This document shows positions 27,709 through 36,509 of a DNA stretch of 64,000 nucleotides, piece after piece; position 1 is the first letter of the stretch, and each line of letters starts with the position of its first letter. The notes beneath the pieces were generated by a model. The model saw only the letters and a list, made by a program, of their open reading frames with translations. It had not been told where the DNA came from and searched no databases. Location of the stretch: positions 124,001-188,000 of the forward strand of contig NZ_FQXC01000004.1 of the NCBI RefSeq assembly GCF_900129875.1, read 5' to 3'. The position numbers were made by a program, and so were the translations under genes. Source of the DNA: Marivita hallyeonensis. Lineage in GTDB: Bacteria > Pseudomonadota > Alphaproteobacteria > Rhodobacterales > Rhodobacteraceae.

Positions 27709-28440
27709 TCATTTCCGCGCCTTGCGCCATCCCGCAGCCTGCGCCTCCGCCTCGGTGCAGAACCAGCGTTCGCCCTTGGTCAGTGAGATGCGGGTCTTGT
27801 CGTAATACTCCTGACCCGGAACATGATAGATGCGTTCGCCACTGTTGGGACTGACATTGCCTTTGATGGTGCAATTGGAATTGAGGGCATTGGGTAAAAG
27901 GCGTCTTCGTTCCGGCGCGCCGCGGTTGACGGTGACGGTCTTTGCACCGGTCTCCGTCGCGGGACGCGCGCGCGCACGCTGCGCGGACCGAAAAGCGGCC
28001 GGGGACATCACGCCTGTCGCGTGAAGCCCACGCGCGTTCACCGCCGCGCCTTTCTCCGCAAGATCATAGTCCATCCCGTAGCGACGATAAGCGAAGGCAA
28101 GCCCTTCGCTCACCAGAACTTCACCCGCATCACGCCCGTCGATTGTGCATGTTCCAACGGTGCGCCCGTACCGATCGGTGTCAGTGGCAGTGCAGCGGGC
28201 GTACCTGCCGTGGAACAGCGCGCGTGTCTCGGCACGCACCCACTCTCCGCAGGGCCACGCAGGACTGTTCGCATCGCCGCACATCTGATCGGTTTCTGGC
28301 GCGTCGATGGCGTGCAGACGCACGGTTGTGCCACCGACCTCGAACGTGTCGCCATCGATGACGCGAACCGTCCCCTCTGGCCCCGCCTGAGCGAGATGTG
28401 CCGTAAAAACGAGAGCGGAAATGCAGAAGAACCTTAACAT
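27709..28440 (-). CDS. Exported thermonuclease (SNase-like) with C-terminal sunset-type domain
   Basis: The 243-residue protein has a signal peptide (LRFFCISALVFTAHLAQAG) and an SNase domain at about 22-140 with VRVIDGDTFEVGG, RLHAIDAPETDQ and DRYGRTVGTC, which carry the catalytic Arg/Asp/Glu positions of staphylococcal nuclease. The last 60 residues (NCTIKGNVSPNSGERIYHVP, YYDKTRIS, ERWFCTEAEAQAAGWRKA) match the small cell-envelope module often seen after SNase domains. It probably cleaves nucleic acid in the periplasm or outside. It stands alone. Confidence 0.88.
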   Translation of the reverse strand: MLRFFCISALVFTAHLAQAGPEGTVRVIDGDTFEVGGTTVRLHAIDAPETDQMCGDANSPAWPCGEWVRAETRALFHGRYARCTATDTDRYGRTVGTCTIDGRDAGEVLVSEGLAFAYRRYGMDYDLAEKGAAVNARGLHATGVMSPAAFRSAQRARARPATETGAKTVTVNRGAPERRRLLPNALNSNCTIKGNVSPNSGERIYHVPGQEYYDKTRISLTKGERWFCTEAEAQAAGWRKARK

Positions 28441-28498
28441 ACCGTTAAGATTGCCAGCAAAATCCGGCGGAACAATGGAATTCGTTGAGAAAGGTTAA

Positions 28499-30004
28499 TT
28501 ATTCCCCACGCGGGAAGCGCTGGCTGTCTTCGAGCACGTTCAGGTCCATGTGGTTGCGCATGAACCGCTCGGATGCATCGCGCAGCGGCTGGTAGTCCCA
28601 GGGGTAATACCCGCCCTGGCGCAACGCTTCATACACAACCCACCGCTTCGCCTGACTTGCGCGCACCTCAGCATCAAAGCGATCGAGATCCCAGCGCGCC
28701 TCTGATTTCGCGCGCAGGGTTTGCAGCGTGCCTTGGTGCTTGGGCGTGTCGGCCAAATTGGTCAATTCATGTGGATCCGCGTCAAGATCGAACAACTGGT
28801 CCGGATCGAGCGCGCAACGGGTGTACTTCCACTTGCCATAGCGCAGCGACACCAGCGGCGCGAAAGATGCCTCGGCCGCGTATTCCATCGCGACCGGGCT
28901 GGTGCGCTCCCCACCCTGCCCCAATGGCACCAGCGACTCGCCCGTGGTCCAGGGCATGACTTCGTCCATGCTGACCCCGGCCAGATCGCAAAGCGTCGGG
29001 CAGACATCGATGGTCGAGACCGGGTCAGCGACAAGGCCCGGCTTCATCCCCGGTGCCGAAATCATCAGCGGCACGCGCGCGGAGCCCTCGTAGAAGCACA
29101 TCTTGAACCACAGGCCGCGCTCACCCAGCATGTCGCCGTGATCCGAGACAAACAGAATGATCGCCTCCTGCCGCGTGTCATCGAGCACTTGAAGGATCTC
29201 ACCGATCTTATCGTCGAGATAGGAGATGTTGGCGAAATACGCGCGGCGTGAGCGGCGAATGTCGTCCTCTGTGATGTCGAAATTGCGCCAGTCATTGGCA
29301 TCGAAAATGCGCCGAGCATGCGGGTCGTGGTCGTCATAGGCCATGGCCGGGACCTCGGGCAGCAGATGGTCGCAGTCTTCGTAGAGATCCCAGTATTTGC
29401 GACGCGCCACGTAAGGGTCGTGCGGGTGGGTGAAACTGACTGTCAGGCACCAGGGCCGCGCATCCTTGCCGCGCGCCAGATCGTAGAGCGCGAGTTTCGC
29501 CTGATACGCCACCTCGTCATCGTATTCGAGCTGGTTGGTGATCTCGGCCACGCCGCTGCCCGTGACCGAGCCCATGTTATGGTACCACCAGTCGATGCGT
29601 TCACCCGGTTTGCGGTAATCCGGTGTCCAGCCGAAATCCGCCGGGTAGATGTCGGTGGTCAGCCGCGCCTCGAACCCGTGGAGCTGGTCGGGGCCGACAA
29701 AATGCATCTTGCCCGACAGCGCCGTATAGTAGCCCGCGCGGCGCAGATGGTGCGCGTAGGTGGGGATGGACGACGGAAACTCGGCGGCATTGTCATAGAC
29801 CCCCGTCGCCGAAGGCAGCTGCCCGGACATGAAGGCCGCCCGTCCCGGCGCACACAGCGGGCTGGCGGTATAGGCGTTGCGAAACCGGGTGGAGCGTGCG
29901 GCAAGTCTTTTCAGGTTCGGCGCGTGCAGCCAGTCGGCGGGGCCATCGGGAAACAGGGTTCCGGCCAGTTGGTCCACCACGAGGATCAGGATATTCGGTT
30001 TCAT
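28499..30004 (-). CDS. betC: Choline-sulfatase
   Basis: The 501-residue type I sulfatase has the formylglycine signature C-x-P-x-R as CAPGR at residues 51-55, preceded by metal-binding NILILVVDQLAG and followed by DHGDMLGERGLWFK. The C-terminal domain YEALRQGGYYPWDYQPLRD ... RNHMDLN is specific to choline-sulfatases, which release choline from choline-O-sulfate for osmoprotection or as carbon and sulfur source. The ATG at 30004 is chosen over an upstream in-frame codon at 30061. The usual betA/betB/betI genes are not in the window. A hairpin-rich repeat lies just upstream. Confidence 0.92.
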   Translation of the reverse strand: MKPNILILVVDQLAGTLFPDGPADWLHAPNLKRLAARSTRFRNAYTASPLCAPGRAAFMSGQLPSATGVYDNAAEFPSSIPTYAHHLRRAGYYTALSGKMHFVGPDQLHGFEARLTTDIYPADFGWTPDYRKPGERIDWWYHNMGSVTGSGVAEITNQLEYDDEVAYQAKLALYDLARGKDARPWCLTVSFTHPHDPYVARRKYWDLYEDCDHLLPEVPAMAYDDHDPHARRIFDANDWRNFDITEDDIRRSRRAYFANISYLDDKIGEILQVLDDTRQEAIILFVSDHGDMLGERGLWFKMCFYEGSARVPLMISAPGMKPGLVADPVSTIDVCPTLCDLAGVSMDEVMPWTTGESLVPLGQGGERTSPVAMEYAAEASFAPLVSLRYGKWKYTRCALDPDQLFDLDADPHELTNLADTPKHQGTLQTLRAKSEARWDLDRFDAEVRASQAKRWVVYEALRQGGYYPWDYQPLRDASERFMRNHMDLNVLEDSQRFPRGE

Positions 30005-30073
30005 GGCGTCTCCGCGTGCCGCTTCTGGCGCGACACTGATCCGAACCGCCTGCAGCGTCAATCATGCGCGGGT

Positions 30074-30166
30074 GAAGATGCGCCGACGCATCTTCGCGTT
30101 TCCTTCGCCGGAAACGCATTGGGGGTCAGCCCCCAAACCCTCGGGAATATTTTTGAACCAGAGAAG
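30074..30166 (+). repeat. Dispersed intergenic repeat, copy 2 (three hairpins plus conserved tail)
   Basis: Three perfect hairpins follow each other: GAAGATGCG/CGCATCTTC (30074-30095), GCGTTTCC/GGAAACGC (30096-30117) and TTGGGGG/CCCCCAA (30119-30136). A conserved tail TATTTTTGAACCAGAGAAG follows at 30148-30166. The tail matches one at 43854-43872 (18 of 19 bases, opposite strand) and a weaker one at 57701-57719. It lies between betC and the MBL gene. Confidence 0.7.
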
Positions 30167-30181
30167 TTCAGGACGACGAGC

Positions 30182-31129
30182 TTATTCCCATTCCATTTCT
30201 TCGAAAACGCGACCTGCATTGCGCGTTGCGAGTTCCTCGAACGTGTCGAGATGAGCCCAGCTCGACTGATCGACATAATACGCGCCCGCAAGATCGCCGC
30301 CCTCGTCAATATGCGTCCCGATCTTGGCGCGCAGGTCTTTAATATAGTCAGACGTATAGCGCGTGACCTGCGCCATGTTGGTCGGGTGGCCGTGGCCAGG
30401 GATGACGTAAGTGGCGTTCAGCTCGGTAAACGGGCCGTCGAATGTCTCGATCCAGCAGCTGGTGCACGTGTGCTCAAAAATCGGCGGCATGCGTTCGTGA
30501 AACGCGATGTCGCCTGCGATCACGATGTCCCATTGGGGGATCCAGACCTGCACGTCGCCCGGATCGTGCGCGGGGCCGAGATGCAGCACCTCAAGCGTTA
30601 CATCGCCCATCTCGACGACGTGTTTGTCGGAAAAGCTGAGGTTCGCGGGGACGACCTCTGTGCCCTTCGCCTTGTCACGGTTGTAGCGTTTCATGCCTTC
30701 GAGGATGAAATGCCCATTGGCCTCGACCTCTGCGATGGCATCCTCGTGGGCGAGGATATCGACCCCGAGCGCCGCCCAGTAGGAATTGCCAAGCATTGCG
30801 TGGCCTTGCCCGTTCTCGTTGATGACCAGACGGACAGGCTGGTCCGTCACCGCTTTGATCTCTTCGTGCAACGCGGCGGCCAATCGCGCCGACGCGCCGC
30901 CATTGATGACGATCACACCGTCGCCGGTCACGACGAAACTCAGGTTGTTGTTGTGTCCCGAATTCTCATAGGTCGGCGGCGCGGTCGCGCCGATGGCCGA
31001 AAAGACATGCGGGATCACCTCGACCGGTTTGTCGTACAATTCGGATTGCGGGTATTTGTCGGGGATGTCTTCGCTCGCCACGGCGGTGGTCGCCATCACG
31101 GCTGCGGCTACGGTCATCGGGTATCGCAT
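30182..31129 (-). CDS. Exported MBL-fold protein with altered metal motif
   Basis: The 315-residue protein has a signal peptide (MTVAAAVMATTAVAS) and a metallo-beta-lactamase fold: NNLSFVVTGDGVIVINGGAS, VLHLGPAHDPGDVQVW (His188), IAGDIAFH (Asp207) and YVIPGHGHPTN (His246). The first zinc motif HxHxDH is replaced by NENGQGH at 104-110, leaving one His. This belongs to a periplasmic MBL subgroup with non-canonical motif I. It may bind one metal, or its chemistry may differ. An ATTC-N8-GAAT palindrome sits about 25 bases upstream of the start. Function is unknown; a sulfur-linked role is inference from that operator. Confidence 0.82.
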   Translation of the reverse strand: MRYPMTVAAAVMATTAVASEDIPDKYPQSELYDKPVEVIPHVFSAIGATAPPTYENSGHNNNLSFVVTGDGVIVINGGASARLAAALHEEIKAVTDQPVRLVINENGQGHAMLGNSYWAALGVDILAHEDAIAEVEANGHFILEGMKRYNRDKAKGTEVVPANLSFSDKHVVEMGDVTLEVLHLGPAHDPGDVQVWIPQWDIVIAGDIAFHERMPPIFEHTCTSCWIETFDGPFTELNATYVIPGHGHPTNMAQVTRYTSDYIKDLRAKIGTHIDEGGDLAGAYYVDQSSWAHLDTFEELATRNAGRVFEEMEWE

Positions 31130-31154
31130 CGGGGTCTCCTTCTCTTGCGGTCAC

Positions 31155-31170
31155 ATTCACGAATATGAAT
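31155..31170. promoter_or_regulatory. ATTC-N8-GAAT palindrome, ArsR-type (BigR/SqrR-like) operator candidate
   Basis: ATTC (31155-31158) and GAAT (31167-31170) are separated by 8 bases, and the centre also reads ATTCA-N6-TGAAT. The site is in the 128-base divergent promoter region, about 25 bases upstream of the MBL start and 85 upstream of the SDR start. It fits the half-sites described for persulfide-sensing ArsR repressors of the BigR/SqrR group. No such regulator is adjacent. Confidence 0.55.
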
Positions 31171-31257
31171 GAGAAAATCAATCACCATCTGAGCCGATGA
31201 CTTGCCACCACCCGTAGGCACGTTACGCTCCTTCACTGAGCGTGAGGGAGGATCGTC

Positions 31258-32013
31258 ATGACACTGGCAGGCAAACACGCCCTGGTCACCGGCGGCGGCA
31301 CCGGGATCGGATTGGGCATCGCAAAAGCGTTGCAGTCTGAGGGGGCCATCGTCACGATTACCGGACGCCGCGCCGACGTGCTTGAGACAGCGGCCAGGGA
31401 TAACGGCCTGCATCCGCTTGTCATGGATGTGCAGGACGAGGATGCCATCGTCACTGGCGTGGCCAGTGCGGTGGATCAGCGTGGACCGATTCAGATCTGT
31501 GTGCCGAATGCGGGCATTGCCGAGGGACGCGCGTTGCACAAGACCGATTATGCCTTCTGGCGCAACATGATGGCGACCAATCTCGACGGCGCGTTTCTGA
31601 CGATCCGCGAAAGCCTCAAGTCAATGCATGAAACCGATTGGGGCCGCGTCATTGCGGTCAGTTCCATCGCGGGCTTGCGCGGGTTGAAGGGCGCGCCCTG
31701 TTACACGGCATCGAAACACGCGATGATCGGTCTGATCCGCGGGCTGGCGGCGGATTACGCGGGCAAGCCCTACACGTTCAACGCGCTCTGCCCCGCCTAT
31801 GTCGACACAGACATCGTGTCGAGCAACGCCGCCTCCATCGCCGCGCGCACCGGCATGGATGAAGACGCGGCGCGGCAGCTCATGGTCGACGTGAACCCGC
31901 ATGGCCGCCTCATCGCGCCCGAGGAAGTGGCCGAGACAGCGCTCTGGCTCTGTGGTCCGCATTCGGGCAGCATCAACGGCCAAGCCATCCAGATCGCTGG
32001 AGGCGAGGTGTGA
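31258..32013 (+). CDS. SDR family oxidoreductase (3-hydroxybutyrate dehydrogenase-like)
   Basis: The 251-residue Rossmann-fold dehydrogenase has the cofactor motif TGGGTGIG near residue 11, the NAG stretch (VPNAGIAEG), and the catalytic Ser...YxxxK (SSIAG then YTASK). The C-terminal [11 protein letters not shown] is standard. It is the first gene of a three-gene operon with kynA and kynU; the stop overlaps the GTG start of kynA by 4 bases. That location suggests a role in tryptophan or anthranilate side-chain use, but the sequence alone supports only an NAD(P)-dependent alcohol/ketone reaction. Confidence 0.88.
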   Translation: MTLAGKHALVTGGGTGIGLGIAKALQSEGAIVTITGRRADVLETAARDNGLHPLVMDVQDEDAIVTGVASAVDQRGPIQICVPNAGIAEGRALHKTDYAFWRNMMATNLDGAFLTIRESLKSMHETDWGRVIAVSSIAGLRGLKGAPCYTASKHAMIGLIRGLAADYAGKPYTFNALCPAYVDTDIVSSNAASIAARTGMDEDAARQLMVDVNPHGRLIAPEEVAETALWLCGPHSGSINGQAIQIAGGEV

Positions 32014-32843
32014 GCGACCCCTACGATCCTTCTGGTGAGGGTGCACAGATGGCCTTTGACGGGCGCATGTCCTACGGCGACTACCTTGGCCTTGACGCGC
32101 TTTTGTCCGCGCAACATCCGCTCAGCACGGCGCATGACGAGATGCTCTTCATCATCCAGCACCAGACGTCAGAGCTTTGGATGCGTCTTGCCTTGCACGA
32201 ACTCAAGGCCGCACGGGAAACGCTGGCGCAAGACGACATCCGTCCGGCGTTCAAACTGCTCGCGCGGGTCACCCGCATTTTCGAGCAATTGAATTCCGCA
32301 TGGGACGTGTTGCGCACGATGACACCCAGTGACTACACGACCTTCCGCGCGGCACTTGGCCAAAGCTCGGGCTTTCAGTCGGCGCAATACCGGGAGATCG
32401 AGTTTCTGTTGGGCAACCGCAATCCGGCGATGATCCGGCCACACGCGCACCGACCAGAGATCACAGCCCGGCTGGAGGCGGAACTCGGGACACCATCGCT
32501 CTACGATTGCGCGGTTGGTCGGCTGGCACGGTCCTTCCCCCTTACCGAAGCCGACATGAACCGCGACCGCTCTCTGCCCCATGCGCCGAACGACGCCATT
32601 CAGGCCGCCTGGGCCGAGGTCTACCGCGACCCGACCACGTATTGGGACCTGTATGAACTCGCAGAGAAGCTGGTCGATTTGGAGGATTACTTCCGTCGCT
32701 GGCGCTTCAACCATGTCACAACGGTCGAGCGCGTGATCGGTTTGAAACGCGGCACTGGCGGCACCGGAGGGGTGTCCTATCTCAAGCGGATGCTGGAGGT
32801 GGAGTTGTTCCCCGATCTCTGGCATCTGCGCACGCGCCTCTGA
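32010..32843 (+). CDS. kynA: Tryptophan 2,3-dioxygenase
   Basis: The 277-residue haem enzyme opens tryptophan to N-formylkynurenine, the first step of the kynurenine pathway. The family segments are clear: [19 protein letters not shown] (substrate-binding His/Arg face), [15 protein letters not shown] and [15 protein letters not shown], whose His ligates haem, then [16 protein letters not shown] closing the active site. The start is GTG at 32010, coupled to the SDR stop. kynU follows after 11 bases. Confidence 0.96.
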   Translation: MSDPYDPSGEGAQMAFDGRMSYGDYLGLDALLSAQHPLSTAHDEMLFIIQHQTSELWMRLALHELKAARETLAQDDIRPAFKLLARVTRIFEQLNSAWDVLRTMTPSDYTTFRAALGQSSGFQSAQYREIEFLLGNRNPAMIRPHAHRPEITARLEAELGTPSLYDCAVGRLARSFPLTEADMNRDRSLPHAPNDAIQAAWAEVYRDPTTYWDLYELAEKLVDLEDYFRRWRFNHVTTVERVIGLKRGTGGTGGVSYLKRMLEVELFPDLWHLRTRL

Positions 32844-32854
32844 CAGGACCTGAC

Positions 32855-34048
32855 ATGACCGATTTCTCCGCCACACGCGCCGCGTTCCATATCCCCGACG
32901 GGGTGATCTACCTTGATGGCAATTCGCTTGGGCCGCTCCCAAAGACCGCCGCGCGCCGCGTGTCCGAGGTCGTCACGCAGGAATGGGGCGATCACCTGAT
33001 CAAGGGCTGGAACGATTGCGGTTGGATGGACATGCCAATGCGTCTAGGCGACCGGATCGGACGCCTGATTGGCGCGGAACCGGGTCATGTGGTCGTTGGC
33101 GACACCCTGTCGATCAAGGTCTTTCAGGCCCTGGCCGCCGCGATCAAGCTGAACCCGGACCGTCGCGTGATCCTGTCCGACACCGGGAATTTCCCGTCCG
33201 ATCTTTACATGGCCGAAGGGCTGATCAGCCTCCTTGGACCTGACTACGACCTGCGGCTTGTCGCGCCAGAAGACGTAAGCGCGGCCATTACCGAAGAGAT
33301 CGCCGTTACGCTGATCACCGAAGTGGATTACCGGACCGGGCGCAAACATGACATGGCCGCGCTGACCAAGAAAGCGCGGGCGCATGGCGTCGTCACTGTC
33401 TGGGATCTGGCGCATTCTGCGGGGGCGATCCCGGTCGATCTGCGCGGCGTCGGCGCGGATTTTGCGGTCGGGTGCACCTACAAGTACCTCAATGGCGGTC
33501 CGGGTGCGCCAGCGTTCATCTACGTGTCACCAGACCATGCGGAAAAGGCCCTTCCGGCGCTATCCGGTTGGCTTGGCCATGACAGCCCGTTCGCCTTTGA
33601 TCTCGGCTACCGTGCGGGCGCGGGCGTCAGTCGCATGCGCGTCGGCACGCCGCCCATCGTGCAGATGGCCGCGCTCGAGGCGGCATTGGACATCTGGGAC
33701 GGTGTCGATCTGCAAGATGTGCGCAACCGGTCGATTGACCTGTCGGAACGCTTCGTCGCCGGGGTCGAAGCGCACTGCCCGGGTCTGGTGCTGGCCAGCC
33801 CCCGCGATCCGGCACAGCGCGGCAGTCAGGTCAGCTTCCGATTTGAGCACGGATATGCCGCGATGCAGGCCTTGATCGCGAACGGCGTGATTGGCGATTT
33901 CCGCGCTCCGGACATGATGCGGTTTGGGTTTGCGCCGCTTTATCTCGACGAAGACGACATCGACGCGGCGGTCGACACTCTGCGTCGGGTGATAACGGAC
34001 CGGCTGTGGGAGACGCCTGAATTTCAAAGGAAAAAGGCTGTCACCTGA
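32855..34048 (+). CDS. kynU: Kynureninase
   Basis: The 397-residue PLP enzyme cleaves kynurenine to anthranilate and alanine. It shows IYLDGNSLGPLPKTAARRV at the N-terminus, the PLP lysine at 210 in GCTYKYLNGGPGAPAF, and SGWLGHDSPFAFDLGY further on. It is the last gene of the SDR-kynA-kynU operon. Formylkynurenine hydrolysis, needed between KynA and KynU, has no evident formamidase gene nearby. It converges on the GATase-like gene with only 9 bases between stops. Confidence 0.96.
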   Translation: MTDFSATRAAFHIPDGVIYLDGNSLGPLPKTAARRVSEVVTQEWGDHLIKGWNDCGWMDMPMRLGDRIGRLIGAEPGHVVVGDTLSIKVFQALAAAIKLNPDRRVILSDTGNFPSDLYMAEGLISLLGPDYDLRLVAPEDVSAAITEEIAVTLITEVDYRTGRKHDMAALTKKARAHGVVTVWDLAHSAGAIPVDLRGVGADFAVGCTYKYLNGGPGAPAFIYVSPDHAEKALPALSGWLGHDSPFAFDLGYRAGAGVSRMRVGTPPIVQMAALEAALDIWDGVDLQDVRNRSIDLSERFVAGVEAHCPGLVLASPRDPAQRGSQVSFRFEHGYAAMQALIANGVIGDFRAPDMMRFGFAPLYLDEDDIDAAVDTLRRVITDRLWETPEFQRKKAVT

Positions 34049-34057
34049 CCCGTGCGA

Positions 34058-34840
34058 TCAGCTTGCCTTCGCCTGCGGATGTGCCGTCGTGAGACCCTTT
34101 GTCCAGTCGCGAACCGCATCGCCAAACGCCTGGAACAGCGGGCGTGAGACCGGGTCGTTCGCAGCATCCCATTCAGGGTGCCACTGCACCGACAAGGTGA
34201 AGCCGGGTGCATCCTTCACGTAGATTGCCTCGGGCGTACCGTCCGGCGCATGCCCTTCGATGACAATCCGCGCGCCGGGCGTCTTGATCCCCTGCCCATG
34301 CAAGGTGTTGGTCATGACCTCGGTCGCGCCGAAAACCTTGTGGAACACACCGCCCTCGACAACGGTCACGATGTGGCGAAGAGCAAACTTCTCCTCCAGC
34401 GTGCCATCGGGCGGCATCCGGTGGTTCATGCGCCCGGGCAAATCGCGGATCTCGGGATAAAGCGTGCCGCCCATTGCGACATTCACCTCTTGGAACCCAC
34501 GGCAAATCCCCAGGATCGGTTGACCGCGCTCCACGCAGGCACGGATGAGGGGCAGCGTGATCGAATCCCGCGCCCGGTCAAAATCGCCATGCGCATCCGT
34601 GGCGGCCTCGCCGTATTCCTCCGGATGCACGTTCGGGCGCCCGCCGGTGAACAAAAACCCGTCGCAGGTTCGCAGAAGCTCGTCCACCGACACGAACCGG
34701 GGATCCGCAGGCACCAGAAGCGGCATGCAGCCCGCCACCTTCGAAACCGCCTCGGAATTCATCGTCCCGCCCGCATGAGCTGGATACTGATCGTTGATCA
34801 AATACTGGTTGCCGATGATCCCAACGACCGGGCGTGTCAT
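34058..34840 (-). CDS. Class I glutamine amidotransferase-like hydrolase (gamma-glutamyl-GABA hydrolase, PuuD type)
   Basis: The 260-residue protein has the nucleophile elbow GICRGFQEVNV (Cys113) and the catalytic His-x-Glu in VQWHPEWD, as in the peptidase C26 / PuuD group that hydrolyses gamma-glutamyl amides. The opening RPVVGIIGNQY is family-typical. The ATG at 34840 has GGAGG 6 bases upstream. It is the last gene of the long minus-strand run that begins at iscR, 10 bases after the GlcG-like gene, but its tie to Fe-S assembly is doubtful. The substrate is not established. Confidence 0.83.
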   Translation of the reverse strand: MTRPVVGIIGNQYLINDQYPAHAGGTMNSEAVSKVAGCMPLLVPADPRFVSVDELLRTCDGFLFTGGRPNVHPEEYGEAATDAHGDFDRARDSITLPLIRACVERGQPILGICRGFQEVNVAMGGTLYPEIRDLPGRMNHRMPPDGTLEEKFALRHIVTVVEGGVFHKVFGATEVMTNTLHGQGIKTPGARIVIEGHAPDGTPEAIYVKDAPGFTLSVQWHPEWDAANDPVSRPLFQAFGDAVRDWTKGLTTAHPQAKAS

Positions 34841-34850
34841 GTGCGCCTCC

Positions 34851-35279
34851 CTAAATCTCGGCGGTGAGTCCAACCGCTTCGATCCCGGCGGTCGCCGCGA
34901 TGGCATCATTGTCCGAGCTGTCGCCCGTGACGCCCACAGCCCCCAGCACGCGGCCCTTGGAATCGCGCACCAGCACACCGCCCGGCACCGGGATCAACTG
35001 ACCGCCATACGCGCCATTCGCTGCGGCAATGAAATAGGCCTGCGCCTCGGCGCGTTGCATCTGCGCCGTACCCGCCATACCCAGCATGACCGCGCCATAA
35101 GCCTTGCCATGCGCGATCTGGAACCGCCCCGGGGACGCGCCGTCTTCACGCTCGAAGGCCTGAATGTTTCCGCCCGCATCGAGGACAATCACGGACAAAG
35201 GCTTCATCTCGGCCTCGCGGCCTTTCTCAAGCGCTTTGCGGATGATGGTGCGCGCCCGGCGCAGCGAAATCGATGCCAT
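34851..35279 (-). CDS. GlcG/HbpS family haem-binding protein (DUF336)
   Basis: The 142-residue single-domain protein has SVIVLDAGGNIQAFEREDG near the N-terminus, MGMAGTAQ-like turns, GGQLIPVPGGVLVRDSKGRV, and LGAVGVTGDSSDNDAIA. These are the conserved segments of the GlcG/HbpS family; the streptomycete HbpS binds haem. It lies 9 bases after sufS. It has no signal peptide and is probably cytosolic. Function is inferred from family only. Confidence 0.88.
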   Translation of the reverse strand: MASISLRRARTIIRKALEKGREAEMKPLSVIVLDAGGNIQAFEREDGASPGRFQIAHGKAYGAVMLGMAGTAQMQRAEAQAYFIAAANGAYGGQLIPVPGGVLVRDSKGRVLGAVGVTGDSSDNDAIAATAGIEAVGLTAEI

Positions 35280-35288
35280 ATGTCCCCC

Positions 35289-36509
35289 TCAGGCAAACAA
35301 ATCATGCGCCAGTTCAAGCGCGTCGACCAGAACGTCCACTTCTTCTTCGGTGTTGTACAGACCAAAGGACGCGCGGCAGGTCGCCGTGACGCCCAAATGA
35401 TCCATCAACGGTCCGGCACAGTGATGCCCCGCGCGTACCGCTACACCCTTCTTGTCGAGGATGGTCGAGATGTCATGTGCATGGCCAGCGCCATCCAGCG
35501 TGAAACTGAAGATCGCCGCTTTGTCCGGTGTCGTGCCTTGCACCTGCAACCAGTTCAGCCCATCCAGCCGGGTGCGCGCATAATCGCGCAGCTTCTTCTC
35601 ATGCGCGGCGATGTTCTCCATCCCAAGCGACATCATGTATTCCAGCGCCACGCCCAGCCCGATTTGCTGAACGATTCCGGGGGTTCCCGCCTCGAACTTC
35701 ATGGGCGGATCATTCCACGTGATCTCGTCTTTATGGACCTCACGGATCATGTCACCGCCGCCGATGAACGGCTCCATTTCGGCCATGCGCTCTTTCTTCA
35801 TGAAGATCGCGCCAGAAGCTGACGGACCGTAGAGCTTGTGTCCAGTGATCGCGTAGAAATCACAGCCCAGTGCGTCGACATTGACCGGCATATGCACCGC
35901 GGCCTGCGAGCCATCGACCAACACCGCAACACCCTTGTCATGTGCGGCGTCCACGATAGTCTTCACATCAACAACGGTTCCCAACACATTGGAAAGATGC
36001 GTGATCGCGATCAACTTTGTGTTTGGCGTGATCGCATCGATCACCGCCTGCGGATCAAGATACCCCGTCGAATCCACATCGACCCATTTGATCACAACGC
36101 CCTGACGCTCGCGCAGGAAATGCCACGGCACGATGTTCGCGTGGTGCTCCATCACCGACAGGATGATCTCATCCCCAGCCTGCATCCGTGGCATGGCCCA
36201 GCCATAGGCCACGGTGTTGATCCCCATCGTCGTGCCGGTGTTCATGACGATCTCGTCTTCGTCCTTCACACCCAGGAACTTCGCAATGATCCCGCGCGTA
36301 CCCTCGTATTTCTCGGTCGCGAGGTTCGACAGATAATGCAGACCGCGATGCACGTTGGCGTATTCCTCGCCATAGGCACGGCTGATCGCGTCGATCACCA
36401 CCTTCGGTTTCTGCGCGCTCGCCCCGTTGTCGAGGTAGACCAACGGCTTGCCGTTCACCTCGCGCGATAGGATCGGGAAATCGCCGCGAATTTCGTTCAC
36501 GTCATACAT
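35289..36509 (-). CDS. sufS: SufS-type cysteine desulfurase
   Basis: The 406-residue group II cysteine desulfurase has the PLP lysine at 225 (ITGHKLYGPSASG) and the persulfide-carrying Cys364 in RAGHHCAGPLMDHLG. The N-terminus FPILSREVNGKPLVYLDNG is typical of SufS. It supplies sulfur for Fe-S assembly on SufBCD. It overlaps the upstream membrane gene by 8 bases. No SufE or SufU partner is visible in the window. This is the second cysteine desulfurase of the operon. Confidence 0.95.
   Translation of the reverse strand: MYDVNEIRGDFPILSREVNGKPLVYLDNGASAQKPKVVIDAISRAYGEEYANVHRGLHYLSNLATEKYEGTRGIIAKFLGVKDEDEIVMNTGTTMGINTVAYGWAMPRMQAGDEIILSVMEHHANIVPWHFLRERQGVVIKWVDVDSTGYLDPQAVIDAITPNTKLIAITHLSNVLGTVVDVKTIVDAAHDKGVAVLVDGSQAAVHMPVNVDALGCDFYAITGHKLYGPSASGAIFMKKERMAEMEPFIGGGDMIREVHKDEITWNDPPMKFEAGTPGIVQQIGLGVALEYMMSLGMENIAAHEKKLRDYARTRLDGLNWLQVQGTTPDKAAIFSFTLDGAGHAHDISTILDKKGVAVRAGHHCAGPLMDHLGVTATCRASFGLYNTEEEVDVLVDALELAHDLFA

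Noticed and set aside
30074-30136. CRISPR-like array
   Set aside because: The units are different hairpins, not direct repeats with spacers.
29318-31168. Plus-strand 616-codon frame
   Set aside because: Mirror of betC and the MBL gene, caused by high GC at third positions.
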